Shown in pieces: positions 26,214 to 35,076 of a DNA stretch of 64,000 nt. This DNA comes from Bacillus salipaludis (GTDB lineage: Bacteria > Bacillota > Bacilli > Bacillales_B > DSM-18226). The notes under the pieces are model-generated. The model worked only from the letters and a program-made list of their open reading frames with translations. It ran no database searches and was not told the DNA's origin. The first letter of the stretch is position 1; each line of letters begins with the position of its first letter. The position numbers were made by a program, and so were the translations under genes. The stretch spans positions 124,001 through 188,000 of the forward strand of contig NZ_SMYO01000011.1 in NCBI RefSeq assembly GCF_004358205.1. Reading direction: 5' to 3'.

Positions 26214-27669
26214 TGCACGGAATGCCATCAAAAAGGGTGTTTCAATTTACCTCATGGTTACCTCAGTTGTTCTGGTTCTTATGATGATTTTCGGTGTAAT
26301 AATGCTGTTAAATCAAGGGAATGTTATTAAAATTTCCGCCCAAACCTTTTATAAGGTGATGACGATTCATGGAACTGGAATGATTGGGATTGCGTCTTTA
26401 GGTGGTAGCGCTATCCTTTGGTACTTCCTATCAAAGTATATCCATTTAAATCCAAAGATTCTGTTTGCTAATTTGATTTTATCGCTTATCGGAGTAGTCA
26501 TGATTCTTGTAGCGATTTTTGGATTTAATTTTTCTGATGGATGGACTTTTCTTTATCCGTTGCCATCTTTTTCATCTAAACTGAACGGTTTAACAGGTGC
26601 ACTATTATTCTTGTTTGGCCTATTATTACTAGGCGTTGGTTATCTAGTAATGTATTTTTATTTAGCAGCAAGACTAATTAAAGAATACGGAGGTCTAGGT
26701 AAATCACTTGGGTGGGATTATATTTTCCGAGGTAAAAAGGGCTATGGTCCACCAGCTGCAGTCGTTGCTACAACCATGGTGATTATCGCTAACTCTGTCG
26801 GAATTCTAGCAGGTGCAACTGCCTTAGTAGAATCGATTGTAAACATTCTTAATCCGAATTTTGCATTCGAACCAATGCTGGCGAAACACTTAACCTATGC
26901 TTTTGGACATATTTTTGCTAACTGTACGATTTATATGGCGGTTATTGCTGTTTACGAAGTTCTTTCTGAGTATACAGGGCGCCCTTGGAAATCAAATAAA
27001 GTATTTTTAATCGCTTGGAACTTTTCGACCTTGTTTACTTTAATGATTTATACCCACCATCTATTAATGGATTTTGCTGTACCAGAATGGATGTTAATTA
27101 TCGGGCAAATTTTCTCTTATGCAAACGGTCTTCCAGTTATGGTTATAACCGCATATGGTGCCTTAATGATTGTTTTCCGCTCAGATATGAAATGGGATTT
27201 TGCTTCAAGTATGTTTTTCCTTTCTATGTTTGGATGGGTTGCAGGGGCCGTTCCAGCGATTATTGACGCAACAATCGTGGTTAACCATGTAATGCATAAT
27301 ACAAAATGGGTTCCCGGCCACTTCCATACTTATATGGGAATGGGAGTAATTGCAATGATTTTCGGATTCATGTACTATTTCAATAAAATGGAAGGAACCC
27401 AGAAACAAAAAGGTATTGATAAGTACGCAATTTTCACTTATTTCGTTTTCTTTTCCGGTTTAACCGGCTCATTCCTCTATGCTGGAAAAATTAGTGCGCC
27501 AAGAAGATGGGCTGAACATCTGCCGCAATGGACCGGCTCTGACCAAGTCGGTGCACTGTGCGGTGTCTTTATCATTATTGCAGCAATTATTTTTACAACT
27601 AGATTTTTCATTGGCTTAAGAGATGTTGGTAAAAATACACCAACAAAGTCATTTAAAAGAGTTTCATAG
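26203..27669 (+). CDS. Haem-copper oxidase family subunit I, ba3/CuA-NOR-like
   Basis: A 488-residue, ~12-helix protein. Metal-site histidines are visible: TIHGTGM (~His56, low-spin haem), GHIFANCTIY (~His236, CuB), YTHHLLMD (~285/286, CuB) and HFHTYMGMG (~373/375, haems). The usual cross-linked Tyr four residues after the first CuB His (HPxxY) is Asn here, as expected of NO reductases rather than O2 reductases. AAAGGAGG precedes the ATG inside subunit II. It could be an NO reductase (CuANOR-like) or an unusual B-family oxidase. Confidence 0.8.
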   Translation: MATNARNAIKKGVSIYLMVTSVVLVLMMIFGVIMLLNQGNVIKISAQTFYKVMTIHGTGMIGIASLGGSAILWYFLSKYIHLNPKILFANLILSLIGVVMILVAIFGFNFSDGWTFLYPLPSFSSKLNGLTGALLFLFGLLLLGVGYLVMYFYLAARLIKEYGGLGKSLGWDYIFRGKKGYGPPAAVVATTMVIIANSVGILAGATALVESIVNILNPNFAFEPMLAKHLTYAFGHIFANCTIYMAVIAVYEVLSEYTGRPWKSNKVFLIAWNFSTLFTLMIYTHHLLMDFAVPEWMLIIGQIFSYANGLPVMVITAYGALMIVFRSDMKWDFASSMFFLSMFGWVAGAVPAIIDATIVVNHVMHNTKWVPGHFHTYMGMGVIAMIFGFMYYFNKMEGTQKQKGIDKYAIFTYFVFFSGLTGSFLYAGKISAPRRWAEHLPQWTGSDQVGALCGVFIIIAAIIFTTRFFIGLRDVGKNTPTKSFKRVS

Positions 27670-27675
27670 CATACG

Positions 27676-27711
27676 AAAAATCCAGTCAGTGAGACATGAC
27701 TGGATTTTTTT
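27676..27711 (+). terminator. Terminator of the oxidase operon
   Basis: AAATCCAGTCA pairs with TGACTGGATTT, followed by a T-run to 27711. Confidence 0.9.
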
Positions 27712-27713
27712 AA

Positions 27714-27960
27714 TAGGCTCTCTTAAACTTGATCGTTGATTTCAGCTCCAGGCACAAGCGGTTCGGGGGCGGTTCGGGGAGCCTCCTCGTCGCTTCGCTC
27801 CTGCGGGGTCTCCCCTGTCCCGTACTCCCACAGGACACTGAATTGCTTCCTTGAATCCGCCCACGCACGAAGAAAATGCGTTAGCATTTTCGAGGAGTCT
27901 TCGTGCCTTCCGCTCCAATCAACTCTGTTCAAAATCAACATTGTCCTTTAACACAGCCTT
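27714..27960 (+). repeat. Dispersed GC-rich repeat, long copy
   Basis: The copy is about 247 bases, bounded by GGCTCTCTTAAACTTGATCG and ATTGTCCTTTAACACAGCC, with the shared GC-rich core. It carries an extra internal segment (CTGAATTGCTTCCTTGAATC and following) also present in the copy at 38058. It lies immediately after a terminator. Confidence 0.85.
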
Positions 27961-28056
27961 TTTATAAAATTAATAGACTAGTAATCTTTTATTCATAATT
28001 TATTCATTTTTGTTTTGTAAGATATTTTTTGTAGGACAATCACTTCCCCCCTTGAC

Positions 28057-28087
28057 ATCCGGCTAAAATTTAGCCGGATTTTTTTTT
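28057..28087. terminator. Terminator hairpin with long T-run
   Basis: ATCCGGCTAAA (28057-28067) pairs with TTTAGCCGGAT (28069-28079), followed by nine Ts. It is orphaned on the plus strand; no upstream plus-strand gene was found after the repeat copy. The 28091-28227 stretch beyond it holds no gene I can support. Confidence 0.75.
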
Positions 28088-28227
28088 GCTGTATTAGAGC
28101 AGATTAACCGCTATAAACACTATCACATGTCCCAGCTTGTGGTTCATAAAAACAATGTTCTTTATATTGACCAGAATGAGGTTGACCGTACCATGTTGGA
28201 GGACATGACTGATATGCTCCCCTTAAT

Positions 28228-29391
28228 TTATTGGTTAACTGCCTTTGAATTCATTTCAATTTCCTTGGATTTAAAGGACCATTTCATCATCGGTGGAGTT
28301 ACTACTGTTGTTACAATTACAACAACAATGATTGTAGCAAATAAATCCTTAGTAATTAAATTGGATGCGAGGCCCATTGATGCAACGATTAATGCAACTT
28401 CACCACGCGAAACCATTGCTGAACCAATTCCCATTGAGCTATTCCAACCAAATCCTGAAAGTTTTGCCCCTACACCTGCACCAACAAATTTCGTTAAAAT
28501 GGCTAAGAAGCTAAGCAAAATAATAAGACCTAAATTCTCAAGAATACCAGTAAACTCAGCCGAAATGCCAATGTAGGCAAAGAATACTGGAACAAAAATC
28601 GAATAGCTTAGTGTTTCAACTTTTTCAAAAACTTCCTGTTTAAATTTTGTTAAGCCGATAGCGATACCAGCGATGTATGCTCCAATAATATTAGCAACAC
28701 CAGTATATTCAGCAGCAAATGCATATACAAAACAAATAATTAATGCCGATGAAATAACAGCCTCGCTTACAGGTAATTTTGTAAATTTATTCATTGCCCA
28801 TGGAACAACTTTCCAAGCAAATAAGATAGATACCACAAAAAACAATACTTTCTTTATTACCAATGTTGTTAAAGATACTTCCCCACCGCCAGCAAAGGAC
28901 ATTAATATTGCCAAAATTAACATTACAACCACATCATCCAAGACGGCGGCGCCCAATATTACACTTCCTTCAGCTGTCTTTAATTGATTCATTTCTTTAA
29001 GAGTTTGAACGGAGATACTTACACTCGTAGCAGAAAGCATAACACCCAAAAACCAAGATTGCATGTTCGATAAATCCATCATGATTCCTGTAAAGTACCC
29101 CAAAAATAATGGAACAATAATTCCGCCGAAACCTACATATGCAGATGATTTTCCAGATCGTTTAAATTCATCAAGATCAGTTTCTAGGCCAGCAATGAAC
29201 ATCAGTAAAATAACACCAATTGTACTAAATGTTGATAAAGTATCTGATGCACTGATTAATCCAAAAACAGATGGCCCTAATAAGACCCCTACAATAATTT
29301 CTCCCAACACGGAAGGTTGACCTAATTTGGCACTCAAACCTCCTGCAAGTTTTGCAGCAATGATAATAAGCGCTAATTGAAGAATAAACAT
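28228..29391 (-). CDS. Cation:proton antiporter (CPA2, KefB/NhaS-like)
   Basis: The 387-residue protein has 12-13 membrane helices. GLETDLDEF near residue 68 and AAVLDDVVVML near 150 carry the acidic pair of CPA2 exchangers, with AMVSRGEVALIVA near 340. There is no C-terminal RCK domain, so a K+/H+ or Na+/H+ exchanger gated by a separate protein is possible. AAAGGTGG precedes the ATG. Its leader contains a duplicated hairpin element (29441-29494 and 29604-29656), hinting at RNA-level control. Confidence 0.85.
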   Translation of the reverse strand: MFILQLALIIIAAKLAGGLSAKLGQPSVLGEIIVGVLLGPSVFGLISASDTLSTFSTIGVILLMFIAGLETDLDEFKRSGKSSAYVGFGGIIVPLFLGYFTGIMMDLSNMQSWFLGVMLSATSVSISVQTLKEMNQLKTAEGSVILGAAVLDDVVVMLILAILMSFAGGGEVSLTTLVIKKVLFFVVSILFAWKVVPWAMNKFTKLPVSEAVISSALIICFVYAFAAEYTGVANIIGAYIAGIAIGLTKFKQEVFEKVETLSYSIFVPVFFAYIGISAEFTGILENLGLIILLSFLAILTKFVGAGVGAKLSGFGWNSSMGIGSAMVSRGEVALIVASMGLASNLITKDLFATIIVVVIVTTVVTPPMMKWSFKSKEIEMNSKAVNQ

Positions 29392-29440
29392 ATAATTCCA
29401 CCTTTCAATAATTTATAAATTTCTTACATGCAAGAGTAAA

Positions 29441-29494
29441 TAAAAAAAGTCCGTCACCAAAGGACATAGTTATCCCTTGGTGACAGACTCCTCC
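29441..29494 (-). ncRNA. Leader hairpin element, antiporter-proximal copy
   Basis: Read on the minus strand, GGAGGAGTCTGTCACCAAGG opens a near-perfect 16-bp stem with CCTTTGGTGACGGAC, then seven Ts. It ends about 50 bases before the antiporter start. It is homologous to the copy at 29604-29656, including the unpaired GGAGGAG head. Likely a terminator-type regulatory element; no known riboswitch class recognised. Confidence 0.6.
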
Positions 29495-29558
29495 TAGTGT
29501 CTAACTTATTTGTTTATATACTGTATCCTGCTTGATCTCTATCCCCCTTTTCAAAATA

Positions 29559-29592
29559 CAAAAAGAGCCTATTTTTCCAAAAACAGGCTCTT
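29559..29592. terminator. Terminator between the two leader elements
   Basis: AAGAGCCT pairs with AGGCTCTT, with A/T runs on both sides. It is unrelated in sequence to the flanking hairpin elements. Confidence 0.7.
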
Positions 29593-29603
29593 AATAAGAT
29601 ATA

Positions 29604-29656
29604 GAAAAAGCCCATCAACCAAAGGGCAAAATACCCCCTTGGTGACAGGCTCCTCC
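29604..29656 (-). ncRNA. Leader hairpin element, distal copy
   Basis: Read on the minus strand: GGAGGAGCCTGTCACCAAGG, then CCCTTTGGTTGATGGGC and a T-run. The GGAGGAGYCTGTCACCAAGGG head is the same as in the proximal copy, while loops and lower stem differ compensatorily. It is about 65 bases after the stop of the large membrane protein and may also terminate that gene. Confidence 0.55.
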
Positions 29657-29719
29657 ATACGTACAATATATAATTATTATTATATTAACAGATATTATGG
29701 TGTTTTTCAATACCGATTT

Positions 29720-32700
29720 CTAATCCCATTTCCTTATTTTGGTGATTATTTTTTCCTTTAGCACCATTAAAAAGGTTGTTTCACCCTTTTGGATTTTTTG
29801 CTTGTTCCATTCATTGGTGCTGGCAACGGTAATGAGGATAAGCCCTGCAATCAGCAGATATCCCCACCAAGGCATATTTCCCCAATAGGGTCTTGTTTGT
29901 AAAAAGACATTTAAAAGCAACACGCTAGAGCCAATAAAGAAGTACGACTTAATTTGCAGGAACATTCCTGCTAACAACGAAAGCAGGGATAATGACCCTA
30001 AAATAATCGCATCGTAAATGGTTGAACTAGCCAGCCCATCTTGGATTAAAAGAATTGCAACCGCACATAGGACGGCCCATTCAAGCGGTTTTGTCAGGCT
30101 TGTATAATGATCTTTTAATTTGACGCGTATCAATATCACCACGACCACCAGCGGCAATACCATTGCTTCACGGTCCCATAATGCCGGAATATCTAAATCC
30201 GTGACAACCGAGTAGTAAGGCTGCAATAAATAAAGGCTCCCTAACATCACAACCAAAACGGAATAATTTTCTGGAACCCTTTTACGCTGCATCCAAATGG
30301 AAGCAGAGATAAGCAATCCCGGAAGCGCATCTGTCCAGACAGATTGATCATTAAAATAATACATAAACGAAAAAAATAAAGGTGCAATAACAGTGTAACC
30401 ATCTAGCTTTATTTCCTGTGGTTTTTTTCCAAGCTCAATTAATTGTCTATATATCAATTGACCAACCAAAACCAATAAAATCCCTATTCCTCCAGAAAGG
30501 AGCATCTTTTCAACCAGAACCAAATTGTCCGAAAAGGAAACTTCAACGGTTGCAATAAAAGCAATAAATAGTGGAAATATAACAAATTGATTCCATTTGA
30601 TCTTGTGTAAAAAAAACAAGACACCAATTGTATAGACGCTAGTAGTTAAATATGGACCCCAACCGAACGGATAAGCATTCAGGGTACAGCAAAGCCCAAA
30701 TAAAGAGAAAGGTACGAGATAATATATAGTTCGTTTTTTGTATGCAGGGTTAGCGGCAAGCCAAAATAAACCGAGCACGATACTTGTAATTGGAAATTCG
30801 TAGTACCGTTTCAGCGAATCAAATAGATGGTCCATACCAAGGGAAGTCACACAAAAAACACTGGAAAAACAGCCATAGAGAAAAAGCTTGATCTTCCACT
30901 CATCCCCTGCCTGCCTGGCGCTAATGGCATAGGCAATAATAGCAATGACAAAGCTTACCCAAGCGGTATCGTGATCAAACAACCACGTATACCCGAGTAC
31001 TGCCGGTAAGAGGATATGGCCAATCCATGCAAAGGCAGATGATAGATTCTGATCTTTATTACGCCAAAGATAACAAATGACAAGCAATATAACAGCACTC
31101 ATAGTCGCAATCAATGTATTCATCATTTGATTAATTTCAATTTTCATGGACAGGGCATGGACACAAGTTAAATAGGCCAATAATGTTGCCATTCCAATTA
31201 AAAACGGTATCCATTTTGTCCCGATTCTTTTGTACAAATACGAATACATCCATACCCCAATCAGGAGGACAAGCGGTTGTACCCATAGTTCGTTAACCGA
31301 ACCTACATAAGATTGACCAATGGCCAATGTATATAAAATTTGGGATACGAATAAGGAGGTATGTTCCAACCTCTTTTCTTTTACCTGTTTCCAGCCGAAA
31401 CTTGACAGTAAGACAAGAATCGCCCCAATGGCAAAATTAACTGTGTCCCCATAATCATTTTCATATAAAGCTGAATGAGCATTTATTTCACTGCCAAAGG
31501 CTATAATTGAAAGCCCAAAAGTACTTGGTAAAATCCATTCTGCTGCTTTTTTATAATGCAACCTTTTCTCCGATTTTAACAGTAAATAGGCACAGGAGAC
31601 GAGCAATAAAAGCATAACCCCTAACTCCCACCATTTTTGGAATACGAATGCCGCCAGAATAGCGAATCCCATAACAACTGCGCCGACGTCTCTTGAGCTA
31701 ATTCTTACAATTTCCAAGTATGCTCCTAAATGTAAAATTCCAAATAGAATAAACAAAAGGAAACCTGTAAAAAACAGTGTCAATGAAAAATGGAAATCAA
31801 TTACTAGGCTTATGAAGGAGAGTACTTCCATGATTGCGACCGTCAAGAAGAACGAGCTAAAATACGGGAATATTGCTCTGGGAGTGTGATGGGATAAATA
31901 CGTAAAATTAGCTGCAATAATGATATACGCAATCAATAGTACTAGTGATGGCTCACCAGAACGCAGCAGAATCCCTTCAAAACTGATATAAATAAAGGCT
32001 AAACCCGAAACGACTGCACTCGTAACCTGGAAAACCTTATCAAGGGAAAATTCTTCTTTTATAGCTTTAGGAACAAACATAAATCCAAAGGCTGCTAAAG
32101 CATAAAGGATTGGCCCAACAGATTCAAGCATAGAATGTTCGATTACCTGATAAAAACCATATACAATCATGGCACTGAAGATAAAATGATATTCCTTCCT
32201 GCCACTGACATACATCATCGATAAGTAGATGACCGCTGTCAGCAAAAGATTGAAACCATATACGATTTGATTATCATAGATAAACAGCATTAAGAGTGTA
32301 CATATGACCAGATTAGCTTGGATATAAGGAACAAACTCACTAGTAAATAACCTTAGGCCTTTTCTTTTCTTTACCAAATGATAAATAAAAATTAGAATAG
32401 CATTGAAGCCCATCAAGCCTAAATAAAATAAATCAATTTCAAGCTTCAGGCTTGCTAGTAAAAATGCAAACCCAGAAGTCAGCGAAATATAGGTAAACCA
32501 AACAAACAATCTTGAATCAAGTTTTTTTGCAAAGTACACATAGTCAATGATGGGGATGAAACTTCCCAGCGCTCCGAGAATATAACGTCCATCACCTGTT
32601 ATGGATAAATAAGGCCCTAAAAGACCGAACCAACCCAGGGATAGAATGAAAATGGGCAAAAATAAACTTCCCAGAATGATGAAGGCAAAAGCGGTTTTGT

Positions 32701-33130
32701 TTATATGCAAAATCTTTTCGGATAATCCTGCAATCCCGAAAAATAACAATGCCACAATCCCGATTGATCCACTTTTCATCAGGCTGGACATGGATTCCCA
32801 ATTGCTTGTCGCAACAAATAATCCACCGATTAACAAAAAGATCACGCCAATATTAAGCAACCATGTTATATTACTTTCTCTGATTTCCTTTTGTGATAAT
32901 GCCTTTTTTATTTTTTGAGGCTTTTTAGGAACAGATTTTTGAACGGATATTTTCTTCTCTGATTCTTTTAATTGTTCTTCAGCTTCTTTATTGATTAAAT
33001 CAAGGTGAAATGTATGATGAGCTTTGGCAACCGCTTCAACAATTGCTTCAGATACGTACCCCTTTTCTTTTAATATATATAATTCCTGCCTGAAAATTTT
33101 TCTTCTCTCTTCCCTTATATTTGTCTCCAT
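29720..33130 (-). CDS. Very large multi-spanning membrane protein, 1136 residues
   Basis: A cytoplasmic N-terminus of ~90 residues (RQELYILKEKGYVSEAIVEA plus a charged linker with two Lys-rich patches) is followed by roughly thirty predicted membrane helices to the C-terminus. No catalytic motif is recognised. Proteins of this build occur singly in Bacillus genomes, some labelled SCO7613-like or DUF2157-like; that label is tentative. The start at 33130 follows GAGGGGAGATAGA; the TTG five codons earlier contains the ribosome binding site. Monocistronic. Confidence 0.7.
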   Translation of the reverse strand: METNIREERRKIFRQELYILKEKGYVSEAIVEAVAKAHHTFHLDLINKEAEEQLKESEKKISVQKSVPKKPQKIKKALSQKEIRESNITWLLNIGVIFLLIGGLFVATSNWESMSSLMKSGSIGIVALLFFGIAGLSEKILHINKTAFAFIILGSLFLPIFILSLGWFGLLGPYLSITGDGRYILGALGSFIPIIDYVYFAKKLDSRLFVWFTYISLTSGFAFLLASLKLEIDLFYLGLMGFNAILIFIYHLVKKRKGLRLFTSEFVPYIQANLVICTLLMLFIYDNQIVYGFNLLLTAVIYLSMMYVSGRKEYHFIFSAMIVYGFYQVIEHSMLESVGPILYALAAFGFMFVPKAIKEEFSLDKVFQVTSAVVSGLAFIYISFEGILLRSGEPSLVLLIAYIIIAANFTYLSHHTPRAIFPYFSSFFLTVAIMEVLSFISLVIDFHFSLTLFFTGFLLFILFGILHLGAYLEIVRISSRDVGAVVMGFAILAAFVFQKWWELGVMLLLLVSCAYLLLKSEKRLHYKKAAEWILPSTFGLSIIAFGSEINAHSALYENDYGDTVNFAIGAILVLLSSFGWKQVKEKRLEHTSLFVSQILYTLAIGQSYVGSVNELWVQPLVLLIGVWMYSYLYKRIGTKWIPFLIGMATLLAYLTCVHALSMKIEINQMMNTLIATMSAVILLVICYLWRNKDQNLSSAFAWIGHILLPAVLGYTWLFDHDTAWVSFVIAIIAYAISARQAGDEWKIKLFLYGCFSSVFCVTSLGMDHLFDSLKRYYEFPITSIVLGLFWLAANPAYKKRTIYYLVPFSLFGLCCTLNAYPFGWGPYLTTSVYTIGVLFFLHKIKWNQFVIFPLFIAFIATVEVSFSDNLVLVEKMLLSGGIGILLVLVGQLIYRQLIELGKKPQEIKLDGYTVIAPLFFSFMYYFNDQSVWTDALPGLLISASIWMQRKRVPENYSVLVVMLGSLYLLQPYYSVVTDLDIPALWDREAMVLPLVVVVILIRVKLKDHYTSLTKPLEWAVLCAVAILLIQDGLASSTIYDAIILGSLSLLSLLAGMFLQIKSYFFIGSSVLLLNVFLQTRPYWGNMPWWGYLLIAGLILITVASTNEWNKQKIQKGETTFLMVLKEKIITKIRKWD

Positions 33131-33321
33131 TCTATCTCCCCTCAAATCATTTTCTTTATATTTCTACCACATTTTCCCTCTATAGTGTAATTTTACACTA
33201 TAGTTTATTTTTTTCAACAATTTCATAAAATTTTCCTTTTTATAGAATCGGAAGTTCGTTCAAACAAAAGGACTAGCAGTGAAATACATTAAAGTAAGTG
33301 AATATAGGGGGTGTAAAATTA

Positions 33322-33420
33322 ATGGGCTACGGTGGAAATAACAGTTTCGCGTTAATTGTAGTGGTGTTCATTCTTTTAATCATTGTAGGTGCTGCTTTCA
33401 TTGGTGGAGGTTACTACTAA
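33322..33420 (+). CDS. YjcZ-family small sporulation-type membrane protein
   Basis: A 32-residue product: Gly/Tyr/Asn-rich head (MGYGGNNS), one hydrophobic helix ([18 protein letters not shown]), and a Gly-Tyr tail. This is the hallmark of the YjcZ family found in spore-forming bacilli. GGGGGTG precedes the ATG and a terminator follows. Expression in the mother cell or forespore is assumed from family knowledge. Confidence 0.9.
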   Translation: MGYGGNNSFALIVVVFILLIIVGAAFIGGGYY

Positions 33421-33449
33421 ACCTCTGTATCAAACCTCTTTATAGAACA

Positions 33450-33484
33450 AAACAAGCTGTGCAGGTTAGCACAGCTTGTTTTTT
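33450..33484. terminator. Bidirectional terminator
   Basis: AACAAGCTGTGC pairs with GCACAGCTTGTT, followed by Ts. Shared by the YjcZ-family gene and the convergent HD hydrolase, whose last codons lie within it. Confidence 0.9.
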
Positions 33485-34005
33485 GTTTCATTTGCCTTTA
33501 GTTCTTGAGTGATCCACTCATCCAAACGAGTGATACTTTGTTTAGCCCGTTCATACTCAATTTTTCGGTAGTGATGCATTCCACCGGTTTCCTCGTCTTT
33601 TTCATCGGCCCATTTGACAATTTGCTGTAAAGGGGTACGGACAATATCGTTCGACGGCAAAAAGGAATCTGTATGAAAAAGAATTGCAAGAGCTATCGTT
33701 TTGGCCTTTATTGGATTCTCTCCTAAGCGGATTAACAGTTTGTGAGCACGTTCAGCCCCTTTAATGGGATGGATATCATTTTGCTTGTACAATTCATAAT
33801 CCCACTTCCCGTTTTTATACCATGTATAATGCCCCATGTCATGAAGGAGACCAGCCTTTGCGGCAATATCCACATCGACTTTATGCTCTTTCGCTAACTT
33901 AAACGCATGATAGGCAACGGCAATGGCATGGGCGAGGCCTGAGCGGTTTAAATATTTTTGGGCAATGTGATGTTCAAATATATTTAATAATGTTACATCT
34001 CTCAT
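33466..34005 (-). CDS. HD-domain phosphohydrolase
   Basis: 179 residues. HD superfamily metal-binding pattern: AHAIAVAYHAFKLA (His), GLLHDMGHY (HD pair, near 57) and a later Asp in IVKWADEKDE. ILFHTDSFLPSN adds a possible second site His. Resembles YueE-like hydrolases acting on nucleotides or related phosphates; the substrate is unknown. The start at 34005 has GGGGGA eight bases upstream, while the ATG at 34020 contains that site in its own codons. Confidence 0.8.
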   Translation of the reverse strand: MRDVTLLNIFEHHIAQKYLNRSGLAHAIAVAYHAFKLAKEHKVDVDIAAKAGLLHDMGHYTWYKNGKWDYELYKQNDIHPIKGAERAHKLLIRLGENPIKAKTIALAILFHTDSFLPSNDIVRTPLQQIVKWADEKDEETGGMHHYRKIEYERAKQSITRLDEWITQELKANETKNKLC

Positions 34006-34084
34006 ATGGTTTTCCCCCATCCATTGTAGATTTTTTTATCATACATTATATGACAAACTTGTCTTTAATGCTATTTTTTCATGC

Positions 34085-34119
34085 AAAAAAGGGAATTCAA
34101 ATTGATGAATTCCCTTTTT
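34085..34119. terminator. Bidirectional terminator
   Basis: AAAGGGAATTCA pairs with TGAATTCCCTTT around AATTGA, with A/T runs on both sides. Confidence 0.85.
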
Positions 34120-34125
34120 CAGAAT

Positions 34126-35013
34126 TTATCGTTTAGATTTCCGATACCCAGCTTGCTCTGCATCTTGTTCTGAGCAAAACCAGACAATATTGTCCTTTAC
34201 TGTATCATAATAGGCTCCATCAGGAACATGATAAATATGAGAGTTGGCATTTCCTTTTATTTTCCCTTTACAATTCAGGTTTGTTTCTTTGTCATCACTT
34301 GGATTATTTTTATAATAATTGCTGCCTGAACTTGTTGATTTTGAATCTGTAGATTTTGTAGATGGTTGACCTAAAGATCCTTTCACCACTTCTTCATGAT
34401 ACCCATCTTCTTCAGCATAATTTTCAATTGACCAAATGCCAATTCCCTTTTTCTGTGCCTTTTTTTGAATCGCATAGAATTGATCGACATATTTTGTATT
34501 TGGAGCATAAATATAGGCAACCCGCGCCAAACCCTTTTCTAAGAGCATTTCATTAAACATTTTTCCATCGACATAAATATAGGCGAGTAGACGGCCATAT
34601 TTATCACGCCCATCCCCAATACCTGTTTCGATTTGTACCTTCTTTCCAACAGGGAGGATTTTTTTGGTATAAGCGGATGCTTCCGGTCCAAACGGCTGAA
34701 CACCTAAACGAGGATGGTGTGTTTCAGGGGTATCCACACAAAGCATCCTCACCTTTTCCTCTCGGCCATTTAATTTAATAACAACCGTATCCCCATCGAC
34801 ATTTTTAACAATAGTTGCTGGGAGCAACTTTTTATCGGTTTGCAGGCTGCTATCAATTGATTGATTTTCACTATCATAATCACTTGCAACTGAAGCATGC
34901 TGTTGTGGGTGATTTGAATTTGTGTTTGTGTTTGTATTGTCGCTCGTTGAACAGCCTGATATCATCATTGTAAAAAGGAAAACAAGGGATAACATGCCAA
35001 ATCTTTTTCTCAT
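34126..35013 (-). CDS. Lipoprotein thermonuclease (SNase domain)
   Basis: 295 residues. Lipobox MMISGCSTSD near residue 18, a Ser/Asn-rich linker, then an SNase domain (~60-195): VDGDTVVIKLNG, VRMLCVDTPETHHP with catalytic Arg, and DKYGRLLAYIYVDG. The C-terminal module (NCKGKIKGNANSHIYHVPDG, WFCSEQDAEQAGYRKSKR) is the cysteine-containing tail common on secreted Bacillus nucleases. The start at 35013 follows AAAGGAGAGAG. Probably a cell-surface nuclease for DNA/RNA scavenging. Confidence 0.88.
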   Translation of the reverse strand: MRKRFGMLSLVFLFTMMISGCSTSDNTNTNTNSNHPQQHASVASDYDSENQSIDSSLQTDKKLLPATIVKNVDGDTVVIKLNGREEKVRMLCVDTPETHHPRLGVQPFGPEASAYTKKILPVGKKVQIETGIGDGRDKYGRLLAYIYVDGKMFNEMLLEKGLARVAYIYAPNTKYVDQFYAIQKKAQKKGIGIWSIENYAEEDGYHEEVVKGSLGQPSTKSTDSKSTSSGSNYYKNNPSDDKETNLNCKGKIKGNANSHIYHVPDGAYYDTVKDNIVWFCSEQDAEQAGYRKSKR

Positions 35014-35033
35014 TTTTACTCTCTCCTTTACTT

Positions 35034-35066
35034 CAAAAAAAGAGAGAAGAACCAAATGTTCTTCTC
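35034..35066 (-). terminator. Terminator of the LTA synthase gene
   Basis: Read leftward, GGGAGAAGAAC pairs with GTTCTTCTCTC and ends in seven Ts. Confidence 0.8.
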
Positions 35067-35076
35067 CCATTACCTG

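Noticed and set aside
27714..27960. Short frames within the GC-rich repeats
   Set aside because: Open only because of GC-rich palindromic sequence; the same frames recur or break between copies.
28127..28576. A 149-codon plus-strand frame, and a Cys-rich minus-strand frame (PPTWYGQPHSGQ) beyond the antiporter stop
   Set aside because: The plus frame runs antisense through the antiporter coding region. The minus frame has no start codon or ribosome binding site.
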